Assembly: GCF_002929225.1 (NCBI RefSeq)
Contig: NZ_PISM01000018.1
Coordinates: forward strand, 434,001-498,000
DNA: 64,000 nucleotides
Source: Stutzerimonas kunmingensis
GTDB lineage: Bacteria; Pseudomonadota; Gammaproteobacteria; Pseudomonadales; Pseudomonadaceae
Reading direction: 5' to 3'
Position numbers and translations under genes: made by a program. Positions 1 through 8,523 of the stretch are shown here, one piece after another; within the stretch, counting starts at the first letter, position 1; the number at the start of each line of letters is the position of its first letter. The notes under the pieces are model-generated. The model was not told the origin of the DNA, searched no databases, and saw nothing but the letters and a program-made list of their open reading frames with translations.

Positions 1-188
1 CTGACCACGATGACCGCGCAGTAGCGATCCAGCTCGAGAACCGTCGCGCGCTGCTGGGCGGTTTCCGGCAAGGGTTCGATCGCCAGCAGCGGCAGGCTGG
101 CACTGTGAATCCCCGCTTCAGCCAATACCGCCGCAACCGCGCCACACTCCTCGGCCGGCCGGGTCAGCAGCAGACGCCAGCTGGTCAC
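1..188 (-). CDS. hemD: Uroporphyrinogen-III synthase, N-terminal fragment
   Basis: Only the first 62 codons lie in the window; the gene runs off the left edge. HemD closes and isomerises hydroxymethylbilane to uroporphyrinogen III, the step after HemC in heme, siroheme and cobalamin synthesis. The visible N-terminus reads [14 protein letters not shown], and the LLLTRP segment near the start is typical of HemD. The start codon is GTG at 188-186. It overlaps the TGA of hemC (187-185), so the two genes are translationally coupled. The identification rests on this short segment plus the adjacent hemC, the usual gene pair in pseudomonads. Confidence 0.85.
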   Translation of the reverse strand, partial: MTSWRLLLTRPAEECGAVAAVLAEAGIHSASLPLLAIEPLPETAQQRATVLELDRYCAVIVV

Positions 189-1123
189 GCGTGACCAGCC
201 TCGCCGTAGACTGCCTGGAGAATCTGCTCCGCGCCCTGATCCAGCAGCGCTTCGGCAACCTGCACACCCAGCGCCTCGGCATCGGCGGCGGGCGCACGGC
301 CCTCGGCGCGCAGCAGCACGGTGCCGTCCGGCTGGCCGACCAATCCGCGCAACCACAGCTGGTCGCCTTCGAGCACCGCGTAACAGGCGATCGGCACCTG
401 GCAGCCGCCGTTCAAGCGCTTGTTCAAGGCGCGCTCGGCGACGACACGTGTCGCGGTCGGCGCGTGATTCAGGCATTCCAGCAGCGCATGCAGTTCGCTG
501 TCGGTGGTACGGCATTCGATGCCAACCGCACCCTGACCGCCGGCCGGCAGGCTCTCGTCGACGCTGATGCTGGAGCGGATACGTTCACCGAAGCCAAGGC
601 GGATCAGCCCGGCGGCAGCGAGGATGATGGCGTCGTACTCACCAGCATCGAGCTTGGCCAGTCGGGTGTTAACGTTGCCGCGCAGGAACTGGATCTTCAG
701 GTCCGGCCGACGCGCCAGCAGCTGGGCCTGACGGCGCAGCGACGAGGTGCCGACCACACTGCCGGGCGGCAGCGCATCGAGGTCGTCGAAATGATTGGAG
801 ACGAAGGCGTCGCGCGGGTCTTCGCGCTCGCAGATGCAGTACAGGCCCAGCCCTTCGGGAAACTCCATCGGCACGTCCTTCATGGAGTGCACGGCGATGT
901 CCGCTTCGTTCTCCATCAGCGCAGTTTCCAGCTCCTTGACGAACAGGCCCTTGCCGCCGATCTTCGCCAGCGGCGCGTCAAGCAGCTTGTCGCCGCGGCT
1001 GACCATCGGCACCAGGCTGACCTTCAGCCCTGGGTGCGACGCCTCCAGGCGCGCCTTGACGTATTCAGCCTGCCACAGGGCCAGGGCGCTCTTGCGGGTA
1101 GCGATGCGAATTTCGCGAGACAT
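185..1123 (-). CDS. hemC: Porphobilinogen deaminase (hydroxymethylbilane synthase)
   Basis: Cytoplasmic enzyme that polymerises four porphobilinogens into hydroxymethylbilane. The protein is 312 aa from the ATG at 1123 ([18 protein letters not shown]); another ATG two codons upstream at 1129 is possible. Family motifs are all present: [12 protein letters not shown] at the N-terminus, [37 protein letters not shown], and [13 protein letters not shown], whose cysteine carries the dipyrromethane cofactor. Length matches the family (about 310 aa). It lies directly upstream of hemD. AlgR lies upstream on the same strand, separated by about 155 nt that probably contains the hemC promoter; AlgR is known to affect hemC in P. 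aeruginosa. Confidence 0.97.
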   Translation of the reverse strand: MSREIRIATRKSALALWQAEYVKARLEASHPGLKVSLVPMVSRGDKLLDAPLAKIGGKGLFVKELETALMENEADIAVHSMKDVPMEFPEGLGLYCICEREDPRDAFVSNHFDDLDALPPGSVVGTSSLRRQAQLLARRPDLKIQFLRGNVNTRLAKLDAGEYDAIILAAAGLIRLGFGERIRSSISVDESLPAGGQGAVGIECRTTDSELHALLECLNHAPTATRVVAERALNKRLNGGCQVPIACYAVLEGDQLWLRGLVGQPDGTVLLRAEGRAPAADAEALGVQVAEALLDQGAEQILQAVYGEAGHA

Positions 1124-1278
1124 GGGCAATTCCAGAACAGTGAATTGCCGGCGATGATAACAGGCCGGACAACCAGCCTGGGTTGGCCGGAATCAAGTAA
1201 AAGGTGGTATCACGCCACCGCGCCGGCGCCCGCCAGCTGCACGAGCTGACGGCCTCCAACGCAGCGAACCGTACTGGT

Positions 1279-2025
1279 TCAGAGGTTCTGCATCAGCTTG
1301 CGCACACCGGCCACATGGCGACGGCTCACAGTCAGCGCCTCACCCTCGAGCCCCTTGAGGAACAGCTGGAAATGCCCGAGCGGCGTGCGCTGCAGGCGCT
1401 CGATACGATCACGGAACACCAGCGCGTTGCGGTGGATACGCACGAAGCGCTCGCCGAACTCGTCTTCCAGAGACTTCAACGGCTCGTCCAGCAGCACCTC
1501 GCCACCGATATGGCGCAGGGTGACGTACTTGTGGTCGGCGATGAAGTAGATCACGTGGTCCAGCGGAATCAGCTCGATGCCCTTTCGGGTACGCGCGCTG
1601 ATGTGGGTGCGAGGCCCGGCACCGGAAACCGCTGCCGGCCGGGTCAACGCAGCGAGCTGCACTCGGTTCGGCCGTTCCGCCTTCTTCAAGGCCTCGGTGA
1701 GGTGTTCCGGGCGCACCGGCTTGACCAGATAGCCAACCGCGCTGACCTGGAAAGCCTCCAGAGCAAATTCATCATGGGCAGTACAAAAGATCACGGCAGG
1801 CGGCGCATCCGTCTCGCAAAGCCTGGCTGCAACCTGCAGGCCATCTAGCCCCGGCATGCGGATATCCAGCAGCACGACATCAGGGCGCAGTTCCTCGATC
1901 AGCGTCAGTGCTTCTTCGCCATTGCTGGCAGCGGGCTCGAGGACACGATAGCCGTCGAGGTCACCTACCAGTCGGCTGAGGCGCTCGCGGGCTAGAGGTT
2001 CGTCATCGACAATCAGGACATTCAT
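1279..2025 (-). CDS. algR: LytTR-family response regulator AlgR
   Basis: DNA-binding response regulator of 248 aa, the same length as P. aeruginosa AlgR. In that organism it controls alginate synthesis, type IV pili twitching and virulence. The receiver domain (about 1-120) has the acidic pair D7-D8 and the phospho-acceptor D54 in VLLDIRMPG, followed by the K of YLVKPVRPE. A LytTR DNA-binding domain occupies about 140-245 (ISARTRKGIELIPLDHVIYF, FVRIHRNALV). The start is the ATG at 2025, giving [10 protein letters not shown]; it overlaps the algZ stop in an ATGA, so the pair is co-translated. The frame stays open upstream, but that stretch belongs to algZ. Confidence 0.97.
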   Translation of the reverse strand: MNVLIVDDEPLARERLSRLVGDLDGYRVLEPAASNGEEALTLIEELRPDVVLLDIRMPGLDGLQVAARLCETDAPPAVIFCTAHDEFALEAFQVSAVGYLVKPVRPEHLTEALKKAERPNRVQLAALTRPAAVSGAGPRTHISARTRKGIELIPLDHVIYFIADHKYVTLRHIGGEVLLDEPLKSLEDEFGERFVRIHRNALVFRDRIERLQRTPLGHFQLFLKGLEGEALTVSRRHVAGVRKLMQNL

Positions 2026-3080
2026 ATAGATCTGGCTTCCTGCGTTTGTCTCGCACATGGATAGCGTAGACATGTGTAATGGCGGCCTTCACGGCGCTCC
2101 ACGCTGAGACTCGCTAGCGGACCGAAAAGTGCCGCTAATCGTGCGTCGATGTTCTGCAGACCCTGCCGTGTCCCGCGGGAAGCCTGCGCTTGAGCGGTTT
2201 CGTCGAAGGGGTTGCTGACCACCAACTGAAACACGCCATCGACATAATCGGCGGTTACGCTCACCACACCTCCCTCGATACGGGGCTGGATGCCATACAC
2301 CAGCGCATTCTCCAGCAACGGTTGCAGCGTCAGCTGTGGAATCGGCAGATCGTCCGGTACGCCGGCGACCTGCCAGTCCATCTGTAGACGGTCGCCCAGG
2401 CGATATTGTTCGATCGACAGGTAGCGCCGCGACAACTCCAGCTCCTCGCTCCAGGCCACCAACGTGCCGGGCCGCGCCAGGCTGGCACGGAACAGGTCCG
2501 ACAGATCCAGCACCGCCTGCTCGGCCTTGACCGGATCGCTGGCCACCAGTGCGGCGATGCTGTTGAGGCTGTTGAACAGGAAATGCGGACGGATGCGCGC
2601 CTGCAGCGACTCGATCCGCGCCCGCAGCTCGGCCTGCTCCTGGCGGCGCCACTGACTCTGCAGATAGAAATAGCGTAGCAACAGCCCGGACATGATCAGG
2701 CTGATCAGCGCGTGACGCAGGTAGAGATTGACCTCCCCATCGCGCGAAAGCGGGCCGCCGAGCTGGTAGATATCGGCCACGGCGGTGCAGGCCAGGGTCA
2801 GCCCGACCACCAGCGCGCAGCAGGCCAGCCCGGCGAAGGCAGTGCGCAGACGCGCCAGCACGGGCCGCAGCAGACACATGGTGCCGGCCGAGAGCAGCAC
2901 GATCCACTGCACGAACAACGACGTCAGCGCCAGCCGCATCCAGTCAAAGCCAGGCTGCATCGGCTCGGCCAGCACCAGCACGAACACCAGCAACTCGGCG
3001 AGCAGGACCAGGCCAAGCAAGGCATCGGGCTGGCACAGCTCGGGGACGAAGAAGTCATCGGATACGGCAGTGGATTTCAC
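2022..3080 (-). CDS. algZ: LytS-type sensor histidine kinase AlgZ/FimS
   Basis: Membrane sensor kinase partner of AlgR, 352 aa from a GTG start at 3080. An AGGCTGAAG stretch precedes it and the product begins [18 protein letters not shown]. Several hydrophobic helices (residues about 20-140) form the membrane sensor part. The His_kinase (LytS) motif [18 protein letters not shown] carries the predicted phospho-histidine at about residue 166, with [13 protein letters not shown] as the N-box. The G-rich ATP-binding boxes are reduced, as is known for AlgZ. The frame could extend upstream to 3245, but that would reach back into the region shared with the divergent argH promoter. The [12 protein letters not shown] start resembles known AlgZ proteins. 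Confidence 0.93.
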   Translation of the reverse strand: MKSTAVSDDFFVPELCQPDALLGLVLLAELLVFVLVLAEPMQPGFDWMRLALTSLFVQWIVLLSAGTMCLLRPVLARLRTAFAGLACCALVVGLTLACTAVADIYQLGGPLSRDGEVNLYLRHALISLIMSGLLLRYFYLQSQWRRQEQAELRARIESLQARIRPHFLFNSLNSIAALVASDPVKAEQAVLDLSDLFRASLARPGTLVAWSEELELSRRYLSIEQYRLGDRLQMDWQVAGVPDDLPIPQLTLQPLLENALVYGIQPRIEGGVVSVTADYVDGVFQLVVSNPFDETAQAQASRGTRQGLQNIDARLAALFGPLASLSVERREGRHYTCLRYPCARQTQEARSI

Positions 3081-3286
3081 GCGCTTCAGCCTGTGGTTTA
3101 CCTGCCCGGCAGTTTCCTTGCACACCCGCTCAACGGCAAGCCAGGTGCCGGTCAGCCAAGTGGAATAATCCGGAATTGCCAGCCAGCTCACCCTTCGCCG
3201 CCGTAGCGGCGACGTCCCCGACAGCGGCACCATCCCTGTTATCATCGCCGCCTTTCCTCAGCCTTCGGATTTCAGCGAGCGCATAC

Positions 3287-4681
3287 ATGAGCACCGACAA
3301 GACCAACCAGTCCTGGGGCGGCCGTTTCAGCGAGCCCGTCGACGCCTTCGTCGCCCGATTCACCGCCTCCGTCGAGTTCGACAAGCGCCTCTACCGCCAC
3401 GACATCATGGGTTCGATCGCCCATGCGACGATGCTGGAAAAAGCCGGCGTGCTGAACGCCGATGAGCGTGACCAGATCATCGCCAATCTGAAAGACATCC
3501 AGGGCGAAATCGAAGCCGGCACCTTCGACTGGCGCGTCGACCTGGAAGACGTGCACATGAACATCGAAGCACGCCTGACCGACCGCATCGGAGTGACCGG
3601 CAAGAAGCTGCACACCGGCCGCTCGCGCAACGACCAGGTCGCCACCGACATCCGCCTGTGGCTGCGTGACGAAATCGACCTGATCCTCGGCGAAATCACC
3701 CGTCTTCAAGAAGGCCTGCTGGGTCTGGCGGAAGCCGAAGCGGACACCATCATGCCCGGCTTCACCCACCTGCAGACCGCGCAGCCGGTGACCTTCGGCC
3801 ACCATCTGCTGGCCTGGTTCGAGATGCTTAGCCGCGACTACGAGCGCCTGGTCGACTGCCGCAAGCGCACCAACCGCATGCCGCTGGGTTCGGCCGCACT
3901 GGCCGGCACCACCTATCCGATCCAGCGGGAGATCACCTGCGAACTGCTGGGTTTCGAAGCGATCTCCGGCAACTCGCTGGATGGCGTGTCCGATCGCGAT
4001 TTCGCCATCGAATTCTGTGCCGCCGCCTCGGTGGCGATGATGCACCTGTCGCGCTTCTCCGAAGAGCTGGTGCTCTGGACCAGCGCTCAGTTCCAGTTCA
4101 TCGACCTGCCGGATCGCTTCTGCACCGGCTCCTCGATCATGCCGCAGAAGAAGAACCCGGACGTACCCGAGCTGGTGCGCGGCAAGACCGGCCGCGTATT
4201 TGGCGCGCTGGCAGGCCTTCTGGTGCTGATGAAGGGCCAGCCGCTGGCCTACAACAAGGACAACCAGGAAGACAAGGAGCCGCTGTTCGACGCCGCCGAC
4301 ACCCTGCGCGACAGCCTGCGAGCTTTCGCCGACATGGTCCCGGCGATCAAACCCAGGCGCGAAATCATGCGCGAAGCGGCGCTGCGCGGCTTCTCCACCG
4401 CGACGGACCTGGCCGATTACCTGGTGCGCAAGGGCCTGCCGTTCCGCGACTGCCACGAGATCGTCGGCCACGCAGTGAAGTACGGAGTGCAGACCGGCAA
4501 GGACCTGGCCGAGATGAGCCTCGACGAGCTGCGCCAATTCAGCGACCAGATCACTGACGACGTGTTCGCCGTGCTGACCCTGGAAGGTTCGGTCAACGCC
4601 CGCGACCATATCGGCGGCACCGCGCCGAACCAGGTGCGCGCCGCGGTGGCTCGTGGCAAGAATCTGCTGGCGACCAGATGA
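3287..4681 (+). CDS. argH: Argininosuccinate lyase
   Basis: Last step of arginine synthesis: argininosuccinate to arginine plus fumarate. 464 aa, the normal length. The start ATG at 3287 gives [17 protein letters not shown], the family N-terminus; the frame is open farther upstream but without the conserved sequence. Motifs seen are [23 protein letters not shown] [11 protein letters not shown] and the fumarase/lyase signature [12 protein letters not shown]. It diverges from algZ across about 200 nt. It overlaps the downstream P-loop gene by ATGA at 4678-4681. Confidence 0.98.
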   Translation: MSTDKTNQSWGGRFSEPVDAFVARFTASVEFDKRLYRHDIMGSIAHATMLEKAGVLNADERDQIIANLKDIQGEIEAGTFDWRVDLEDVHMNIEARLTDRIGVTGKKLHTGRSRNDQVATDIRLWLRDEIDLILGEITRLQEGLLGLAEAEADTIMPGFTHLQTAQPVTFGHHLLAWFEMLSRDYERLVDCRKRTNRMPLGSAALAGTTYPIQREITCELLGFEAISGNSLDGVSDRDFAIEFCAAASVAMMHLSRFSEELVLWTSAQFQFIDLPDRFCTGSSIMPQKKNPDVPELVRGKTGRVFGALAGLLVLMKGQPLAYNKDNQEDKEPLFDAADTLRDSLRAFADMVPAIKPRREIMREAALRGFSTATDLADYLVRKGLPFRDCHEIVGHAVKYGVQTGKDLAEMSLDELRQFSDQITDDVFAVLTLEGSVNARDHIGGTAPNQVRAAVARGKNLLATR

Positions 4682-5223
4682 TCACGTCTGGCCGCCGTAT
4701 TTCGGTGGTCGGCTGTTCAGGTGCCGGCAAGACCATGCTGTCGCGCCGTCTGGCGCAGCAGCTCGGTTATCGCCATATCGAGCTGGATGCCCTGTTCCAT
4801 CAACCGGGCTGGCAGCCGTTGCCCACCGAGCAGTTTCAGCAGGCGACCCGTGATGCGCTGCAGGGCGACGGCTGGGTCGCAGAAGGCAATTATTCGGCGG
4901 TGCGCCCGTTGGTGCGAGAGCGCTCGGACATGGTGATCTGGCTGGATCTGCCACGCCACAAGGTAATGCGCCAGGTCATCTGGCGCACCCTCCGACGCCT
5001 GGCCTGCCGTGAGGAGTTGTGGAATGGCAACCGCGAGCGCTGGAGCAATTTATTCAAATTGAACCCACGCCAATCCATCCTGGCCTGGTCGTGGACCCGC
5101 CACCCGGTTTACCGGCAGCGCTACGCCGAGGAAATGCGTAACGCACCGCCATCCTGCCAATACCTACGACTGGACTCACGGCATGCCATCAACGCCTTTC
5201 TGGCAAACCTGTCGTCCCGTTAA
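4678..5223 (+). CDS. P-loop kinase-like protein (adenylate-kinase/topology-modulation family)
   Basis: 181 aa. The N-terminus carries a clear Walker A motif, [10 protein letters not shown] at residues 10-19, then [21 protein letters not shown]. That arrangement is typical of the small adenylate-kinase-like proteins annotated as FlaR or DNA topology modulation protein. An acidic-aromatic segment, MVIWLDLP, follows at mid-protein, and the C-terminal half is rich in arginine and tryptophan ([17 protein letters not shown]). The substrate is unknown. The start codon overlaps the argH stop (ATGA), so it is translated from the argH transcript. A functional link with arginine synthesis is not implied. 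Confidence 0.8.
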   Translation: MITSGRRISVVGCSGAGKTMLSRRLAQQLGYRHIELDALFHQPGWQPLPTEQFQQATRDALQGDGWVAEGNYSAVRPLVRERSDMVIWLDLPRHKVMRQVIWRTLRRLACREELWNGNRERWSNLFKLNPRQSILAWSWTRHPVYRQRYAEEMRNAPPSCQYLRLDSRHAINAFLANLSSR

Positions 5224-5246
5224 ACCTTATTGAGGGCCAGCCTGTA

Positions 5247-5726
5247 ATGTTTCTGCACATTCGCCCCGCGGTTCGCGAAGACGCCGCGCTGATCCTGCGC
5301 TTTATCACCGACCTGGCCATCTACGAAAAAGCCGAGCACGAGGTCAAGACCGACGTCGCCGGCATCGAGAACAGCCTGTTCGCTAACGGCAGCACCGCCC
5401 ACGGGTTGATCTGCGAGCTGGACGGCGAGCCGATCGGCTATGCGGTGTATTTCTTCAACTACTCGACTTGGCTGGGCAGGCACGGCCTATATCTGGAAGA
5501 CCTCTACGTCACCCCGCAGCAGCGCGGCGTCGGCGCCGGCAAGGCTCTGCTGCGTCATCTGGCCAAACTGGCGGTGGCACGCGGCTGCGGGCGCTTCGAG
5601 TGGTCGGTGCTGGACTGGAATCAGCCAGCCATCGACTTCTACGAATCCATCGGCGCCCGGCCGCAGAGCGAGTGGATCGGCTACCGCCTTGCCGGCGACG
5701 CACTGTCAGAGTTCGCGGCCGGTTGA
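5247..5726 (+). CDS. GNAT acetyltransferase, spermidine/thialysine acetyltransferase-like
   Basis: 159-aa single-domain acetyltransferase. The acetyl-CoA-binding motif QQRGVGAGKALL lies at residues 91-102, preceded by the beta-strand block LGRHGLYLEDLYV. The FNYSTWLGRHGLYLEDLYV region and the YEKAEHEV segment near residue 27 resemble the SSAT family (diamine, spermidine or thialysine N-acetyltransferases). A polyamine or lysine-analogue substrate is therefore plausible but unproven. It lies 23 nt after the P-loop gene and just before the NnrS-like gene. Confidence 0.85.
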   Translation: MFLHIRPAVREDAALILRFITDLAIYEKAEHEVKTDVAGIENSLFANGSTAHGLICELDGEPIGYAVYFFNYSTWLGRHGLYLEDLYVTPQQRGVGAGKALLRHLAKLAVARGCGRFEWSVLDWNQPAIDFYESIGARPQSEWIGYRLAGDALSEFAAG

Positions 5727-5761
5727 GCAATCGTTCCAGCTCGCCTGCGCCACCCGCCGCG

Positions 5762-6910
5762 ATGCCGCCGCGAAAAGCGCGCCTGCCCTTTGCCAATGCC
5801 TGGTTCTTCCCGGCTGCCGCGCTCTACGCGGCACTGATTCTGCCGTATTCGGTACTGGCACTACTTGGCCTGCTTCCCGCGTTGCCCGGGCTCGCCACAT
5901 CCGCCGGTCACGCCCACGAAATGCTCTTCGGCTTCGCCCTGGCGGTGATCGCCGGCTACCTGCTCGGCCCGCAGCGACTGCGCTTTACCCTGACGCTGCT
6001 CGGCTGCTGGGCGCTGGCACGACTGAGCTTCCTGCTGTGGCCGGGCTCGTGGCTGGCACTGATCTGCGCCGCCGCCTTTGCCACCGGCCTTGCCTGGAAA
6101 GTGTTGCCGCGCTTTCTCGGCGCCGCGAAGAAATGGCGTAACCAGAGCGTCGCACCCGTGGTCGCCGGGCTGAGTCTGCTCAGCGCCATCGCCAGCGGCG
6201 GCTTTGGCGCTGGCTACGACCGCCTCATGCTGGAGGAGGCGCTGCTATTGCTCGCCACCCTGATGTTCTTCATGGGCGGACGGATCATCGCGCCAGCCAT
6301 CGCCGGTTACGCGCAGAGCCGGGGATGGCGACTGGATGCGCGGGTGCAGCCGCAGATCGAAGGCGCCGTGCTGATCCTGCTCGGCCTCGCTCTGCTGCTG
6401 AATCTTCTGCCCTGGCCGCTCATTCGGCACCTGACCGGCGCCGTACTGGTCGCCGCTGCCGTACTCACGACCATCCGCCTGCTGCGCTGGCAACCCTGGC
6501 GCTGCGCAAGGCCCGAGTTGCTGACGCTGCTGCTCGGCTATGCCTGGCTCGCCATTGGCCTGCTATTGCTTGGCCTGGGTACGCTGCTACCGGCGCTGCC
6601 ATTGAACGCAACGCTGCACGCCTTGACCGTCGGCGCGCTGGGCAGCCTGACTTTCGCAGTCATGGCCCGCACGCGGCTGATCTACCGTTTCCGCGATCCC
6701 GCGGCGCAGCCCTGGATACAGGGCGTGGCGTTGCTGATCAGCCTGGCGGCGCTGGCTCGCGTGCTGCCCGCCCTGCTGAGTCAGCCTCACCCGGCCTGGC
6801 TGCTGCTCGCCGCCGGTTGCTGGTCGCTGGCCTTTATGGCGCTGACCTTGCTGCTCTGGCGTTGTCGCGACGCGCACGCGGACAGCCCTCGCGGCAACGC
6901 TGACCACTGA
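5762..6910 (+). CDS. NnrS-family multipass membrane protein
   Basis: About 382 aa with roughly 12 hydrophobic helices, beginning FANAWFFPAAALYAALILPYSVL. The segment SAGHAHEMLFGFALAVIAGYLL contains the histidine-rich HAHEMLFG motif typical of NnrS proteins. NnrS proteins are heme- and copper-containing membrane proteins linked to nitric-oxide tolerance in denitrifiers. The C-terminus has LTVGALGSLTFAVMARTRL, the other conserved block. The start is uncertain. The ATG at 5762 lacks a good ribosome-binding site; an in-frame TTG at 5723 overlaps the acetyltransferase stop (TTGA) and would add 13 residues. No denitrification gene is adjacent. Confidence 0.8.
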   Translation: MPPRKARLPFANAWFFPAAALYAALILPYSVLALLGLLPALPGLATSAGHAHEMLFGFALAVIAGYLLGPQRLRFTLTLLGCWALARLSFLLWPGSWLALICAAAFATGLAWKVLPRFLGAAKKWRNQSVAPVVAGLSLLSAIASGGFGAGYDRLMLEEALLLLATLMFFMGGRIIAPAIAGYAQSRGWRLDARVQPQIEGAVLILLGLALLLNLLPWPLIRHLTGAVLVAAAVLTTIRLLRWQPWRCARPELLTLLLGYAWLAIGLLLLGLGTLLPALPLNATLHALTVGALGSLTFAVMARTRLIYRFRDPAAQPWIQGVALLISLAALARVLPALLSQPHPAWLLLAAGCWSLAFMALTLLLWRCRDAHADSPRGNADH

Positions 6911-7003
6911 GTCATCGACCGGAACTCTCGCGCATTACGCTTGACCTACATGCAACCGCCGGCGATTCCTCCCATGTCCGCCGTCGCATTCGCCGAGGCC
7001 TGC

Positions 7004-7531
7004 ATGACCGATCTGCGCACCCTGCTGCTGAATCAGGACACCCAGGGCGCCGAGCTCTTCGACTCGCCCAAGGAACGCCTGATCTTCTACCGCTCCGAAA
7101 TCCATTTCGAATCTTCCCTGCTGGCCGAACGCACCAGCGCCTACCTGTCGTCGCAGTCGTTCCTGATGATTGCCTTCGCCTCGTCGATGGCCAACAGCAA
7201 CCCTGAGTGGGGCGAGCTGTTCCGCCTGGTGGTGCCGGCGATTCTCTCGGTGCTCGGCCTGATCACATCGCTGCACGCGATGCCCGGTATCAAGTCCAAT
7301 TTCGACGTCATCGAGCGCTGGCATCAGAAACAGTCCGAACTGCTGCAGCTCGAAGGCCGCGTCGGTATGCTGCCGAACAACGAATCGGCGCTGTTCGGCG
7401 AAGGCAGCAGCCCAGTCGGCGGGCCTCGCTACAAGCGCACCCTGCTGTTCTCGCTGCGCACGCCGATCATCTTCTCGCTGGTCTGGAGCGCATTCGGCCT
7501 GCTCTGCCTGGCCCTGAGCCTGATGGACTGA
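7004..7531 (+). CDS. Small membrane protein of unknown function
   Basis: 175 aa from the ATG at 7004, chosen because GAGG lies 5 nt upstream; two earlier in-frame ATGs (6941, 6974) lack one. Two hydrophobic segments are seen: about 60-85 (LFRLVVPAILSVLGLITSLHAMPG) and the C-terminus (FSLRTPIIFSLVWSAFGLLCLALSL). Between them lies a soluble stretch with IERWHQKQSELL. The N-terminal region is charged and begins MTDLRTLLLNQDTQG. I cannot assign a function. The two-segment layout and length recall the RipA-type small inner-membrane proteins, but this is only an impression. It stands alone between the NnrS-like gene and a hypothetical gene. Confidence 0.7.
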   Translation: MTDLRTLLLNQDTQGAELFDSPKERLIFYRSEIHFESSLLAERTSAYLSSQSFLMIAFASSMANSNPEWGELFRLVVPAILSVLGLITSLHAMPGIKSNFDVIERWHQKQSELLQLEGRVGMLPNNESALFGEGSSPVGGPRYKRTLLFSLRTPIIFSLVWSAFGLLCLALSLMD

Positions 7532-7604
7532 CGCACCGCACACCGCCGCATTGCCCCACGCGGCAGCAGATGCTTAGCTGGACGCATCCGTATGGAGGAA
7601 CCCC

Positions 7605-8048
7605 ATGTCCGATTCAGACCGCCCCCGCTATCGCGTCGATGCTGATCGCCAGGCCGCCCAACGCCGGGTACGCTACGTCGAAACCAACCGCCCGGATGAC
7701 GGCAGCTGCACGATATGCCAGCTGGACGAAGAAAACCCGGCACCGCTCGACGAGACCCCCGCCATGGCGCAAGAAAACCCCAGTAACGATGAAGATGAAG
7801 CCTTCGCCGAGTCGATCCTGATCCAGGCGATCGAGAACCAACTTGAAGCCGGCGAGCCCGCGGCTACCCAGGCCACGCTTAACAAGCTCACCCTGGTCGG
7901 CTACGAGCGGGACGAATGCCTGCAGATGATGGCGCTGGTCCTGGCCCATGAGATCCGCACGATGCTCAGCGAGGACCGCCCTTTCGACGGTGCCGCCTAC
8001 GAGGCCATGCTGCGCAAGCTGCCGGAACTGCCGGAAGCATCCGAATAG
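7605..8048 (+). CDS. Conserved acidic hypothetical protein
   Basis: 147 aa, start ATG at 7605 with a strong TGGAGGAACCCC ribosome-binding site. The N-terminal third is arginine-rich and contains one CxxC pair (C35-C38, SCTICQ), which could bind a metal or form a disulfide. The middle is acidic (DEENPAPLDE, NDEDEAFAE). The C-terminal 85 residues look helical (ATQATLNKLTLVGYERDECLQMMALVLAHEIRTML). No signal peptide or membrane segment. Not recognised beyond being pseudomonad-like; function unknown. Confidence 0.7.
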   Translation: MSDSDRPRYRVDADRQAAQRRVRYVETNRPDDGSCTICQLDEENPAPLDETPAMAQENPSNDEDEAFAESILIQAIENQLEAGEPAATQATLNKLTLVGYERDECLQMMALVLAHEIRTMLSEDRPFDGAAYEAMLRKLPELPEASE

Positions 8049-8126
8049 GATCTGGATCAAGGCAGGGCCACCGACAGCATCTACACTCAGCAAACAGGGC
8101 ATGAGCCCACCATCCGAGGAGCGAGC

Positions 8127-8372
8127 ATGTCGTACACCCCTGAGCTGGTTGCTGAACTGGACGTACTCCGACAGTTCAATCTGGAAAATCTGCAGGAAGG
8201 GCTGAAGGTGCATCACGAAGCCAGCCCCGCCACCATCGCCGCTTTTGGCCGCCTCCACGCCAAGGGCCTGATCACCCAGGCCGACGGCGGTTACCTCACC
8301 AGCCTTGGCCGCGACGCGGCCGAACAGGCGCAAACGCTGCATACCATCCTCTCGGAAACCGTCACGGCCTGA
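8127..8372 (+). CDS. TIGR02647 family protein
   Basis: 81 aa. The sequence YTPELVAELDVLRQFNLENLQEGLKVH followed by RLHAKGLITQADGGYLTSLG is the hallmark of the short TIGR02647 family, found in Pseudomonas and relatives and of unknown role. The C-terminal half resembles the recognition part of a small winged-helix domain, so nucleic-acid binding is possible. A CCGAGGAGCGAGC ribosome-binding region lies before the ATG. It sits between the acidic hypothetical gene and cyaA. Confidence 0.85.
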   Translation: MSYTPELVAELDVLRQFNLENLQEGLKVHHEASPATIAAFGRLHAKGLITQADGGYLTSLGRDAAEQAQTLHTILSETVTA

Positions 8373-8523
8373 CATCGCCATGCCGTTCCGCTTCACCAGT
8401 CCAGGGCACGGATGACGCCGGCCCTGGCCGTTGGTCGCTCACTGCAGGCAAACTTGCGCCGCGCCTCAAGCCGCACGCCGATTGGCCGATGAACAGGGGT
8501 TAGCCTCGCCTGCACGAACCACA

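Noticed and set aside
36..3300. Possible frameshift or fusion in the hemC-algR-algZ block because of frames extending past the normal starts
   Set aside because: The extensions disappear when the conserved starts are used; overlaps ATGA and GTGA are intact, so no frameshift is needed.
3272..4609. 445-codon minus-strand frame opposite argH
   Set aside because: Shadow of argH; no signal of a second gene.
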